From an uncultured Clostridia bacterium (GTDB taxonomy: Bacteria > Bacillota > Clostridia > Oscillospirales > Acutalibacteraceae), in contig CAMOTT010000001.1 in the NCBI GenBank assembly GCA_946626015.1, positions 1 through 34,697 on the forward strand: a stretch of DNA of 34,697 nucleotides. Reading direction: 5' to 3'. Under the pieces are notes generated by a model. That model ran no database searches. It was given only the letters and a program-made list of their open reading frames with translations, and was not told the DNA's origin. A program made the translations under genes and the position numbers. Shown piece by piece: positions 8,145 to 16,562 of the stretch (positions within the stretch are counted from its first letter, which is position 1; every line of letters starts with the position of its first letter).

Positions 8145-8723
8145 TCAGTCCAGGTTGAGCTCCTTTGCAAGGTTTGAGTGGGAATTGTTGTCGCTTATTT
8201 TTTTTGCGGGGTTGCCCGCGATGGTTATGCCGTCATCGGTAAAGCTTTTTGTCACAACGCTGTTGGCGCCGATGGCAATGTCGCTGCCGATGGTTATTTT
8301 GCCGATTATCGAAGTGCAGGGACCGATAAACACATTGTCCCCCAGAACAGCGGCCTCGCTCTGACCGTTGGTGGCGCCGATGGTGACGCACTGATGTATT
8401 CGGCAGTTTTTGCCGATGCGCGCCGAGGGGTGCACAACGATGGGCCCCCAGTGGGCGATGGAAAGTCCCTCCTCAAAGGTATTGGGCGGAATGTGAAATC
8501 CGCAAAGCTTCCTGCCCTTTTTGCGGAGCCTGTAATGATACCAGACCGCTATTGCCTTGCCCAGCGGACCTTTTTTGCAGTTCATGTAATACTCGGTCTT
8601 TCTGAGCATTATCTCATACTGCCATATCTCGTCCCCGGCAAGTCTGGGTTTTTTCCTCTTTTTATAAAGAGCTATCCTGTCCTGTTCCAGATAACGCTTC
8701 AGGTCGGCTTTGCTTTTTATCAT
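8145..8723 (-). CDS. Hexapeptide-repeat acetyltransferase (serine acetyltransferase-like)
   Basis: A 192-residue left-handed beta-helix transferase. After an alpha-helical N-terminus (about 1-75) come hexapeptide turns from about residue 80 (HPSARIGKNCRI, VTIGA, VLGDNVFIGP, IGKITIGSDIAIGANSVV), with the GNPAK ending typical of CysE/WcaB-like enzymes. In an EPS operon such proteins usually O-acetylate the polymer using acetyl-CoA; a genuine serine acetyltransferase role is the alternative. ATG at 8723 is preferred over an upstream GTG (8750) because AAAGGGGAA lies about eight bases before it. The gene begins inside the 3' end of the pyruvyl transferase gene (62-base overlap). Confidence 0.88.
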   Translation of the reverse strand: MIKSKADLKRYLEQDRIALYKKRKKPRLAGDEIWQYEIMLRKTEYYMNCKKGPLGKAIAVWYHYRLRKKGRKLCGFHIPPNTFEEGLSIAHWGPIVVHPSARIGKNCRIHQCVTIGATNGQSEAAVLGDNVFIGPCTSIIGKITIGSDIAIGANSVVTKSFTDDGITIAGNPAKKISDNNSHSNLAKELNLD

Positions 8724-9798
8724 TGACTCTTTCCCCTTTGATTTTTTCACCGCTCACGGCGCGCAGCAGATAATCGCCGCTGTCCTGGCGGATGCTGTCG
8801 ATGTATTTATAAACTTTATCGTAATCTATTTTTTCATCGCTTTCGGCGGTGATATCCCTGTTGCCTATGCCGAACTGGTCAAGCAGGGCGGCGATTTTTC
8901 TGACCCTGCTGTCGATGGAGGCGTAGACCCGGAAATCCTTTCGGTTCAGGATGGAGAAAACCACGCCGTGGAACGTTCCGGTGTAAACGTACTCCGCTCT
9001 TCTGAACAGCTCCGCCCACTCAAAGGGGTCAAGCCTTACCGACATCTGAGAATACAGTTTATCGTATTCCCCGGCGCCCAGGACCTCATACCCTTTTTCT
9101 CTGGCGCTGTCCGCCAGCTTCTTTTTAAGCTCACGGGGTATGCCGTTGCAGTAGTAGAACAGCACGTAGGGCTTTTCGGTGAGCCGGTTTATCTTCTCGT
9201 TGTCTATCTTCGGCGTAGGTGTGAGGAAGGTTGGGTCGCACACAAGCTGCGGCGTGACGCCTAAGGCGTTCCGGCACAAAGCCTGGGCGCTTTTATCTCT
9301 TGCGGAAAGGGCGGTAAAGCCGCTCATGGCTTTGAGCACCTTTTCCGGCGCGTCCCCACCGGAGGCTTTGCCCGCGCTGGGGGCGTAGGCTACTATTCTT
9401 TCGCAGTCAAGACCGCCGCTGAATTTTATCATTGAAAAGCCTTTGGGGTCAAGATAATTCCAGACCTCGTCGCTGCCGATCACTATGCAGTCAAGTCCAA
9501 GGGAATTTATCTGCCCTGCGTTGTAGACTTTTTTTGTAAGATTAAGATACTTTTTCCGGTTCTTGGAAAAAATAGCAGGCTGGGTGATTTTGTTGAGCCA
9601 GGAAACCGGAGTCTCCGTTCCCGGATAAAACCTGAAAAAACCGCCCACGTTTATTATGTTCTGTTTGGGAATTATGTAGTTGATGATAAAGACCTGATCC
9701 TCCGGGAAAAGAGCCTTGAGTTTTTCCTGCAAAGCCCAGCCCTGAAGAAACGCGCCGAAATTATTTATGGTGTGATGAGTCAAAATACCTATCTTCAT
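8662..9798 (-). CDS. Polysaccharide pyruvyl transferase family protein
   Basis: A 378-residue protein of the CsaB/WcaK family (PF04230), which transfers pyruvate from phosphoenolpyruvate to sugar residues as a ketal. Typical features are the N-terminal GILTHHTINNFGAFLQ, IGSDEVWN (the IxGsDqvWn signature of this clade), YAPSAGK, and GTFHGVVFS near the C-terminus. The start is set at 9798 because AAAGGAAAA lies just upstream; an in-frame ATG at 9819 lacks a site. The last 25-30 residues are polar and lie over the start of the acetyltransferase gene in another frame. An FrhB-like partner protein is encoded at 17837-19036 in the same locus. Confidence 0.9.
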   Translation of the reverse strand: MKIGILTHHTINNFGAFLQGWALQEKLKALFPEDQVFIINYIIPKQNIINVGGFFRFYPGTETPVSWLNKITQPAIFSKNRKKYLNLTKKVYNAGQINSLGLDCIVIGSDEVWNYLDPKGFSMIKFSGGLDCERIVAYAPSAGKASGGDAPEKVLKAMSGFTALSARDKSAQALCRNALGVTPQLVCDPTFLTPTPKIDNEKINRLTEKPYVLFYYCNGIPRELKKKLADSAREKGYEVLGAGEYDKLYSQMSVRLDPFEWAELFRRAEYVYTGTFHGVVFSILNRKDFRVYASIDSRVRKIAALLDQFGIGNRDITAESDEKIDYDKVYKYIDSIRQDSGDYLLRAVSGEKIKGERVNDKKQSRPEALSGTGQDSSL

Positions 9799-9836
9799 AA
9801 TTGTTTTCCTTTGCGTCATCGGCTGTCAGGCCGGTT

Positions 9837-10940
9837 TCATTTTATTCCGTTATACAGCTCCAGATAGAGCTCCTGCATCCGCGCCGCCTCAAACCTGATA
9901 TCGTAACCGGCGGCTTTCAGCTCGGCGCCCCGGTTCACCCTCTCCCTTTGCTCAAAATCAAGTATGGCCTTTGCCCATTTGAGAGGCTCCTCGTTTATGC
10001 TCATAAACTTGACGTTGTCCGTCACCTTGACCTCGGGGGTGATTGAGCCGGACATGGCGCAGGGAAGATCCGCCGCCTGAGCCTCCACGGCAACCACCGG
10101 CAGACCCTCGTTTTTGGAGGTCATGATAAAAACGTCAAAGGCGCTGTACCACTCGTTGACGTTGGTCTGCACCCCGGTGTAAGTCACGTGATCCGCTATC
10201 CCCAGCTCCGCCGTGTGTTTTTTCATCTCTTCCTCAAGCTCACCTGTGCCCACCATGACAAGATGGGTGTTGGGGTTGAGCCGGTGCATCTCGGCGAAGA
10301 TATCCAAAATCATTTTCTGGTTCTTTTGGGGCGTGAGTCTGCCCACGTGACCCAAAATGAACTTGTCGCCAAAGCCGTACTGTCTGCGGATAGCCGCCCT
10401 GGCCTCACTGTTGAAAGCAAAATCATCCACGTTTATGGCGTTATGTATGAGCTGATGTTTTTCGTTCCAGCGTTTTTCGGAAAAATAGAATTTGCCTGCC
10501 GCCTCAGAACAGCCCCAATAGTCTGTGGCAACGTATTTTATCATCGGGCGCATCAGCTTTTTAAGCTCGTTTTTAATGCCGAAGGGCACCGCGGTGGCGT
10601 GGGCGTGGGCTATCCGCACCGGGATATTATTCTTTTTTGCGGACTCCAGCGCGTAGAGCATAAGGGCGCCGTTGTGGGTGTGTATGATCTTGTACTCCGG
10701 GTGCTCCCTGAACAGCCCGGTCATGTAGTCAAGATATTTGCGGTAGCTCATAAATCCGGGGGATATAAAGATCCTACCGCCCATGGCTCTGATCTCTTCA
10801 TCATAGTCGCCGGGAGCCGGTTTGTTGGCAAGGAAGTCAAACTGGACCTGTTCCCTGTCCACGTTCCGGTAGAAATTCATCAGCATCGTTTCAATGCCGC
10901 CCCTATCCATATTGCTCACCGAATGTAAAATCCTGATCAT
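9837..10940 (-). CDS. Glycosyltransferase family 4 (EpsF-like)
   Basis: A 367-residue GT-B fold glycosyltransferase. The N-terminal domain opens with HSVSNMDRGGIETML, the loop typical of GT4 enzymes. The C-terminal domain carries GRLTPQKNQ and the donor-site EGLPVVAVEAQ (E-x7-E motif). Such enzymes add a sugar from a nucleotide-sugar donor to the lipid-linked repeat unit at the cytoplasmic face of the membrane; donor and acceptor cannot be inferred. ATG 10940 is chosen because AGAGGTG is five bases upstream; the longer reading would need TTG at 10961. It lies between the polymerase gene and the pyruvyl transferase gene in the EPS operon. Confidence 0.92.
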   Translation of the reverse strand: MIRILHSVSNMDRGGIETMLMNFYRNVDREQVQFDFLANKPAPGDYDEEIRAMGGRIFISPGFMSYRKYLDYMTGLFREHPEYKIIHTHNGALMLYALESAKKNNIPVRIAHAHATAVPFGIKNELKKLMRPMIKYVATDYWGCSEAAGKFYFSEKRWNEKHQLIHNAINVDDFAFNSEARAAIRRQYGFGDKFILGHVGRLTPQKNQKMILDIFAEMHRLNPNTHLVMVGTGELEEEMKKHTAELGIADHVTYTGVQTNVNEWYSAFDVFIMTSKNEGLPVVAVEAQAADLPCAMSGSITPEVKVTDNVKFMSINEEPLKWAKAILDFEQRERVNRGAELKAAGYDIRFEAARMQELYLELYNGIK

Positions 10941-10968
10941 ATCCACACCTCTGAAGCGCAAGCTTTTG

Positions 10969-12333
10969 TTACTTTTCTATCCTCATTTTGGGTTCTCTCC
11001 GCCATTCTTTCTCCTTTTGCCTTTTCCTGTGCAGCCATCTTTCAAACCTGTTCATCCTGAACACGTCTGTTTCTTTTAAGACTATACTCTTTACCGGGGC
11101 AAAGAAGAACGAAAGCGGTATCATTCTGATAACCATGCTGGACCAGTAATAGAACATGGTGTTGTCCGTCATATAAGTGACGAGCATATAGATGTTTATT
11201 ACAATAAAACATACGGCTGTTTTTTCCCCGCACCTGTCTATATACCAACGGGTCTGGTAGATATAGTAGCCCAATATCCATGCGGCAAAGCCCCAGAAGC
11301 CCATTTCAACGTACATCTTAAGGATGTCGTTATGGACAGCGTTGATGTTGACCACCTGATCCTTGGTTCCCTTCATGCTTTTGAGCAGGTGGACGCAGAA
11401 CTCATAGCCCTTGCCCCGGTAGGAGGGGGATACTTTATAGAAGTTGGAGATGTAATCGTAGATCCTCTCTCTGCCGTTGAGCTCGATATCGTGCTCGATG
11501 CAAAATTTTGTAAAAGTGCCGTCTTGTATGATAACGATATAAAAATAACAGAATATAACGATGATGACGGCTGACAGCATCAGGGTGACTCTCTTGCCCC
11601 TTGGCCCCAGGAGCATACAGAAGCACGCAAACAGGGCAGCCACAAGCAGGCTCAGGAAAGCTATTCGTTTCAAGCCCGCGAAGAAAAAGAACAGCGCAGT
11701 CGCGGCGTAAAGATACCTGTATTTTTCGCCGGGAGTGAAAAACAGGAAATAAAGCACATACACGCCCATAACAAAGGTGATGTCGTGTATCTCAATGGCC
11801 CTTATAAACTTTGAGTTGACTATAACGTCGTTGGCGCCGAAGGAGGTGATATTGGCTATCAGATCCCTGAGCGCGCCGACCGGACCGGTGCTGGCCATAC
11901 CCAAAAGTATTATCACAAAATTGGCGGCCGCAAGGCCGAAGAAGGTGTATTTCGCCGCTTTATCCTCAAACATATATACGGCGCACAAAACTATGGCGAT
12001 ATTCAAAAACTGATAGGATATTTTTGAGACGCCTTTAACGATATAACCGATGGTTTGAAAATCAATGATCCATGTGAGGATCGAGCACAGGATTATGCCG
12101 ATTATTATTGAGGAAAACAGCAGTCCGAAACGGGACAGAAGCTTAAAATTCCTGAAATTCCCGGTCCACAGCACATATGCCGCCGCAAGCCCGACAACTC
12201 CCACGGAAACAACCTTGGGCAGAGCGCCTAAAGCGATGTTGAGCACTTTCCAGTCTCCCATGGCGGCACCGAAAATAAAGAATATGTACAGACCGATAAA
12301 TATTTTGGAATTTTTTGTGTATAGCTCTTTCAT
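10969..12333 (-). CDS. O-antigen polymerase/ligase-like membrane protein (Wzy-like)
   Basis: A polytopic protein of about 454 residues with around ten to twelve membrane helices and one large extracytoplasmic loop in the second half. The loop contains NAVHNDILKMYVEMGFWG, which fits the H-N-x-(Y/I/L)-L...E-x-G motif of the PF04932 Wzy_C family. In a Wzx/Wzy locus this is the best candidate for the repeat-unit polymerase, acting outside the membrane on undecaprenyl-linked oligosaccharides. Two starts are possible: ATG 12333 (AGGG five bases upstream, used here) or ATG 12372 with no good site. The C-terminal tail is very basic. Confidence 0.85.
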   Translation of the reverse strand: MKELYTKNSKIFIGLYIFFIFGAAMGDWKVLNIALGALPKVVSVGVVGLAAAYVLWTGNFRNFKLLSRFGLLFSSIIIGIILCSILTWIIDFQTIGYIVKGVSKISYQFLNIAIVLCAVYMFEDKAAKYTFFGLAAANFVIILLGMASTGPVGALRDLIANITSFGANDVIVNSKFIRAIEIHDITFVMGVYVLYFLFFTPGEKYRYLYAATALFFFFAGLKRIAFLSLLVAALFACFCMLLGPRGKRVTLMLSAVIIVIFCYFYIVIIQDGTFTKFCIEHDIELNGRERIYDYISNFYKVSPSYRGKGYEFCVHLLKSMKGTKDQVVNINAVHNDILKMYVEMGFWGFAAWILGYYIYQTRWYIDRCGEKTAVCFIVINIYMLVTYMTDNTMFYYWSSMVIRMIPLSFFFAPVKSIVLKETDVFRMNRFERWLHRKRQKEKEWRREPKMRIEK

Positions 12334-12411
12334 TTCGCCCTGCTTTCGTATCTTTTTCGTGTTTGATACCATCGCCGGATTTTTTGATCGTTATTTATTG
12401 AAAAATTTATC

Positions 12412-13521
12412 TTATTTTTTTATTTTCAAAATTCGTTTGTATAGGCCGCAGCACACGTTGTACCGTTTATCGCCGGTCAGAAGCCAATCCATTTTTCCGA
12501 ATTTTTTCTTTTTGATGAGGATGGCGGGCAGAGCCCATTCCTCCCTGTGGCTCTTTTGGGCGTCAAAGCATTTTATCGCGCTCTTGTACGGCTCGGTTTC
12601 GATTATATTCAGAAAATCCTGTTTTCTTTCTTCTTTGCTGTGGGGGTTATCCTTGTGGAAAACGTTCAGGCGCATACAATCGATAAGCATGGACATCACC
12701 CGGTTGTTGAGGTACCTCTCCTCCACCTCCGCGTCTCCCGGAAAATATTCGTTTTTGCAGGCTTCAAGATGCCCGTGGAGGGATTGCAAGACGGGAACAA
12801 GGTCTTTGCTGTATCTGCGGGTTATCCCCTGAGGATTGTTCCTGTAATAGTACATAACATAGGGCAGGTAGGCAACCTTCTGCGCGTAATAATATGCCCT
12901 TGTATTAAAAACGCTGTCCTGGGCTTTTTTCTGCCCGTCCGGGAACAGCAGGTCGTTGCCGGTCAAAAAATCTTTTCTGTAAAGAGCCGCCCATGCCGCG
13001 TGGTAGAAGGCAGTTGAGGGCAGGCCGATTTTTCCGGCTATGCTGGTATCAAGGCAAAGGCAGGAGATGCTGAGCTCCCTGCCTGCCTCGCGGGGCAGCT
13101 CCGTCAGTTCAGTAACGGCGCAGGGCTGTTCCTCCTGTTTTTTCTCCGCGAACTTCAGCCTGTCGTAAATTATGATATCGTAATCGGTTTCGCAGAGCTT
13201 ATCAAGGGCGGTCGCAACAAAATAGTCGGAGAGCAGGTCGTCGCCGTCCGCAAAAAGGATCCACTTGCCCGCGGCCTCCTCGATGGTGCGGTTCCTGACA
13301 CGGCTGAGTCCGCCGTTTTGTTCCATTTTTATGTACCTGACCCTGCTGTCCTGCGCGGCATATTCCCGGCACACCTCGCCGGAATTGTTGGTTGAGCAAT
13401 CGTCAATGAGGAGCAGCTCTGTTTCGTCGGTGAGCTGCCTTACGGTGCTTTCGATGTTCTCTCTCAGGAGGTTCTCTTCAATATTGTAGATCGCCGTTCC
13501 GATGCTCAGTTTGACAGCCAT
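12412..13521 (-). CDS. Glycosyltransferase family 2
   Basis: A 369-residue GT-A fold enzyme. N-terminal motifs are LSIGTAIYN, LLLIDDCSTNNSG (nucleotide-binding Asp pair), NGGLSRVRNRTIEEA and FADGDD (the DxD metal site). The C-terminal 150 residues are less conserved and are probably the acceptor domain. It is the first gene of the long minus-strand EPS operon, about 137 bases after the likely transcription start at the 13665-13693 promoter. Expected to add one sugar to the growing repeat unit on the cytoplasmic side. Donor unknown. Confidence 0.92.
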   Translation of the reverse strand: MAVKLSIGTAIYNIEENLLRENIESTVRQLTDETELLLIDDCSTNNSGEVCREYAAQDSRVRYIKMEQNGGLSRVRNRTIEEAAGKWILFADGDDLLSDYFVATALDKLCETDYDIIIYDRLKFAEKKQEEQPCAVTELTELPREAGRELSISCLCLDTSIAGKIGLPSTAFYHAAWAALYRKDFLTGNDLLFPDGQKKAQDSVFNTRAYYYAQKVAYLPYVMYYYRNNPQGITRRYSKDLVPVLQSLHGHLEACKNEYFPGDAEVEERYLNNRVMSMLIDCMRLNVFHKDNPHSKEERKQDFLNIIETEPYKSAIKCFDAQKSHREEWALPAILIKKKKFGKMDWLLTGDKRYNVCCGLYKRILKIKK

Positions 13522-13641
13522 AATTTGTTTCTCTCTTTCCCCTGTGCTTCATACGCTTTGATTTTCCGCCGTTTGCGTTATAGGTGCAACAAAGCAGTCC
13601 TAATATTTGCCTTTTTTGCAAAAAAAGAATACACAAAAGAC

Positions 13642-13731
13642 AAAATACTTGGACTTTAACCTTTAGTATAGTAAAAAATTGCGGAAAAATCAACAAAAAA
13701 AACAAAAAATCTTTAAAATATCAAGTATTTT
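13642..13731. repeat. 10-base inverted repeat flanking the EPS promoter
   Basis: AAAATACTTG at 13642-13651 and its exact complement CAAGTATTTT at 13722-13731, about 80 bases apart, one on each side of the minus-strand promoter. This could be a pair of operator half-sites or two sites for a looping regulator; chance is also possible in such AT-rich DNA. Confidence 0.4.
13665..13693 (-). promoter_or_regulatory. Promoter of the minus-strand EPS operon
   Basis: Minus-strand TTGATT, 17-base spacer, TATACT. It is the only good sigma-70-like match upstream of the GT2 gene and would start a transcript covering the genes from 13521 down to 2493. A-rich DNA upstream could act as an UP element. Confidence 0.65.
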
Positions 13732-13760
13732 TTCTTGTAAGGCATTATCATGTGCTCAAC

Positions 13761-13789
13761 TTGACAAGCAAACCGCCGTACTGTATAAT
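13761..13789 (+). promoter_or_regulatory. Consensus sigma-70 promoter for the TagF-like gene
   Basis: TTGACA, 17-base spacer, TATAAT: an exact consensus match. The predicted start point is about 33 bases before the ATG at 13829. Confidence 0.85.
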
Positions 13790-13828
13790 TTAGACAATTA
13801 TAAACATAAACAAGGAACAGTGAAAAAT

Positions 13829-14998
13829 ATGTATAAAATCAAACGATTGTTCATCTATATCCGCGTTTTTCTTATGATGCTGGCAGCTGAGACAGCCGGG
13901 CTTTTCCTCCGGCGCAGCAAAGCCTTCAAGGATCTTTGGATAGTTGCCGAAAGGGGCATTGACGCCCGGGACAACGGCTACCACTTTTTCAAATTTTTGA
14001 AAAGGGAGCACCCGGAGATAAACTCTGTCTACATCATCACAAAGGACTCCCCCGACAGGGGCAAGGTGGCCGCCTGCGGCGAAACGGTGAACTACGGAAG
14101 CTTCCGGCATTATTTATGTTTTGCCCTTGCAACGGTCAGGGTGAGCACCCATATTGACGGATACTCCCCGGACATCCTGTTCTTCAACAAATTCGGCAGG
14201 CTCTTCCCCTGCAAAGCAAAAAATATTTTCCTGCAGCACGGCATCATAAAAGACGACCTGACCTTCTGCCACGCCGACAACACGAACATAGATATGTTCG
14301 TCTGCTCCGCCGTGCCGGAATACGAATACATCGACAAGGTTTATGGGTATAAGGAGGGCGTATTGCAGCTCACCGGTCTGTGCAGGTTCGACAACCTGAA
14401 AAAGCCCGAACAGCCTTCCCGCAAAATTCTTTTTATGCCCACATGGCGCGCAAGCCTGCGCACCTGCAACAGGCAGACCTTCCTTGCAAGCGAATATTTC
14501 AAAAAATACAACTCGTTCCTCAACAGCCGCAAGCTCTCCGGGCTCCTTGAGAAATACGGCTACGGGCTGGTGTTCTACCCCCACTACGAGGTACAGCGTT
14601 TTATCGATTGCTTCAATACAGAGCTCCCCGGGGTGCAGATAGCCGATTTCAAGCACAACGACGTGCAGGAGCTGCTCATAAACAGCGATATACTTCTGAC
14701 CGATTATTCCAGCGTATATTTTGATTTCGGATATATGAGGAAGCCCATGGTATTTTACCAGTATGACGAGGCCGCGTTCCGCGCGGAGCAATACGGCAAA
14801 GGGTATTTCGATTACAAGCGCGACGGCTTCGGCGCCGTGGTGGAGACAGAGGATGAGGTGATCGAAAGCCTTGAGCACATACTCAAAAACGACCTGCGCC
14901 CCGATGACGTTTACCTCGGGAGGATGAACGCATTTTTCAAATTCAACGACGCAAACAACTGCCGCAGGGTCTACGAGGCGATCTGCAGGCTGCTTTAA
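13829..14998 (+). CDS. CDP-glycerol glycerophosphotransferase family protein (TagB/TagF-like)
   Basis: A 389-residue protein of the PF04464 family, which transfers glycerol-phosphate or ribitol-phosphate units from CDP-alditols in teichoic acid and capsule synthesis. Visible landmarks are LQHG (135-138), MPTWR (203-207), YPHYE (250-254) and TDYSSVYFD (291-299), all conserved in the family. The N-terminal basic and hydrophobic stretch probably attaches it to the membrane. ATG 13829 is preferred to the longer reading because AAGGAAC lies upstream and the perfect promoter at 13761-13789 would be inside the longer version. It is the only plus-strand gene in the middle of minus-strand EPS genes, and its stop overlaps the stop of the convergent flippase gene. 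Confidence 0.9.
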   Translation: MYKIKRLFIYIRVFLMMLAAETAGLFLRRSKAFKDLWIVAERGIDARDNGYHFFKFLKREHPEINSVYIITKDSPDRGKVAACGETVNYGSFRHYLCFALATVRVSTHIDGYSPDILFFNKFGRLFPCKAKNIFLQHGIIKDDLTFCHADNTNIDMFVCSAVPEYEYIDKVYGYKEGVLQLTGLCRFDNLKKPEQPSRKILFMPTWRASLRTCNRQTFLASEYFKKYNSFLNSRKLSGLLEKYGYGLVFYPHYEVQRFIDCFNTELPGVQIADFKHNDVQELLINSDILLTDYSSVYFDFGYMRKPMVFYQYDEAAFRAEQYGKGYFDYKRDGFGAVVETEDEVIESLEHILKNDLRPDDVYLGRMNAFFKFNDANNCRRVYEAICRLL

Positions 14999-16545
14999 TC
15001 CCGTCCCTTTTTCACCGTCAGCTTTTTGAGCCCAGTCACCTTAAGCGCAAAAGCTATCGAAGGCTTGAACTCCGGCAAAAAGCTGCTCCCCGCCAGGAAG
15101 AACACGTTGGCCACGACCGTGGCTATTATGCCGTAAACTATGATAGCCGGTATGCCCTCCAGCTTTATCCTGCCGCAAATAAAATAGCAGACAGCGCCGG
15201 AGAAGACGGTTATCGCAGAGTAAAGCCCCAGCTTGAGCATATATTTCCACTGCTTTTCCTCTGTGAAATAGTGCTTGAAGAGGGTTCTTGTACCCCAGGT
15301 GCACTCGATGAAGACTATGCAGAATATTGTTGAAAGCATTACGCCGCTGACCCCTATGAAGCGGACAAGGACGATGTTCAGCACAAAGTTGGTCACAGTC
15401 TCCGCTATCGGCCTGAACCTGTCCTGCCACCAAAGCCCTGCCGCCTGACGGTACATATAACACATCCTGCTGAAATGGGTGGTAAAGAAATACAGGCAGA
15501 AAATGAACATTATCCCATCGCCGAACATCATCTTTTGACCTACCCACAGCTTTATGAAGGGCTGAAGACAGGCCGCCATGCCCACGGTAAGCCAGGAGGA
15601 AAGCCACATATAAAGAAGCTGCAGCTTTTTGAAATCCTTGTAGTTTTTCTCCTTGGTCTCAATAACTATTGAATTGCCCACCGAGGCCGTAACGCTGTTG
15701 GAGATCAGGATCATTATGCCGGAAATTGAATTTATGACGTAATAGTAACTGTTGTATTTCGCAAGCTCGGTCAAGCCCAAAAACGCCGAAAGTACAATGC
15801 TGTCCAAAGAGTTCCGGAACACAAAGCTCAGCTTGCTAAGGAACATCCCGGCCACGCGCTTTTTGATCTGCTCTATATCAGACTTGGGCACCGAGCCCTC
15901 GCATTTGTACTGGGGGTACATCTTGTTTGAGATGATGTAGGTAGTGACGTTCTTAGCTATGGTGATCAGAGGCAAAACAATGGAGTAAACATAATAGTTT
16001 TTGAAGAGTATTATAACCGCCACCTGAACAACGGTGGAAACGATTTTGAACACGGAATAAATATTGTTGTTGATCGAATATCTCTGATCCGCAGTAAACA
16101 GGGAAGACCTGTACGCGAAAAAGATATACGAAAGCACCGTGTTGAAAAGATTTATATAGAAAAGGATGTATAGGTTCATCCCGTCCGGCAGATCCTTGTT
16201 GACGATCAGCGGCAAAAACGGTGAGATCGCAAGGCCGAGAACGGTCATTATAAGAGCTATCCACCTGTACACGGTCCGGTACAGCTTGAGCAGAGCGCAC
16301 ACCGCCGGGGTATCGTTCTCCGCAAGGGGTTTATACATACTGTAAACCATTGCCGAGCTTATGCCCAGCTCAGTCAAAGACAAGATCTGCAAAATCGAAA
16401 CAAACAGGCTGTCCAGGCCGAGGTAGACCTCGCCCAGACAACGGATGAGTACCGTCCTCATAACAAAGTTGGCCAGCATTATGACCAGCTTGTTTACGAC
16501 CGATGTTATTATGTTCCTTTTCGCGTGCTGTGTTCTTGTTGCCAT
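14995..16545 (-). CDS. Polysaccharide flippase, Wzx/MATE-like
   Basis: A 516-residue protein with about 12-14 membrane helices and the N-terminal pattern NIITSVVNKLVIMLANFVMRTVLIRCLG found in oligosaccharide flippases of the PF01943/MurJ-MATE superfamily. It should move the undecaprenyl-linked repeat unit from the inner to the outer face of the membrane for polymerisation. It follows the GT4 gene by 17 bases in the same operon. Its 3' end overlaps the convergent TagF-like gene by 4 bases, and I see no terminator there, so its transcript may run antisense into that gene. Confidence 0.93.
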   Translation of the reverse strand: MATRTQHAKRNIITSVVNKLVIMLANFVMRTVLIRCLGEVYLGLDSLFVSILQILSLTELGISSAMVYSMYKPLAENDTPAVCALLKLYRTVYRWIALIMTVLGLAISPFLPLIVNKDLPDGMNLYILFYINLFNTVLSYIFFAYRSSLFTADQRYSINNNIYSVFKIVSTVVQVAVIILFKNYYVYSIVLPLITIAKNVTTYIISNKMYPQYKCEGSVPKSDIEQIKKRVAGMFLSKLSFVFRNSLDSIVLSAFLGLTELAKYNSYYYVINSISGIMILISNSVTASVGNSIVIETKEKNYKDFKKLQLLYMWLSSWLTVGMAACLQPFIKLWVGQKMMFGDGIMFIFCLYFFTTHFSRMCYMYRQAAGLWWQDRFRPIAETVTNFVLNIVLVRFIGVSGVMLSTIFCIVFIECTWGTRTLFKHYFTEEKQWKYMLKLGLYSAITVFSGAVCYFICGRIKLEGIPAIIVYGIIATVVANVFFLAGSSFLPEFKPSIAFALKVTGLKKLTVKKGRD

Positions 16546-16562
16546 AAACTCTCAACCACTAA

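Larger units (their letters stand above)
13522..13828. other. Divergent intergenic control region of the EPS locus
   Basis: 307 bases without a gene, between the minus-strand GT2 and the plus-strand TagF-like gene. It holds two back-to-back promoters, long A-tracts between them (about 13671-13717), a 10-base inverted repeat bracketing the minus promoter, and an untranslated leader of about 137 bases for the minus-strand operon. I could not match that leader to a known riboswitch class. Confidence 0.7.

Noticed and set aside
13522..13664. Possible c-di-GMP riboswitch in the EPS leader (suggested by the GGDEF-like gene downstream)
   Set aside because: I could not find the conserved GEMM-I or GEMM-II core bases; only a generic A/T-rich leader with weak pairing is visible.
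13679..13828. N-terminal extension of the TagF-like protein
   Set aside because: It would be encoded over A-tract DNA and the consensus promoter 13761-13789; a good ribosome site precedes ATG 13829.
14114..14878. Minus-strand open frame (254 codons) opposite the TagF-like gene
   Set aside because: Antisense shadow; the plus strand has the perfect promoter, ribosome site and conserved family motifs.
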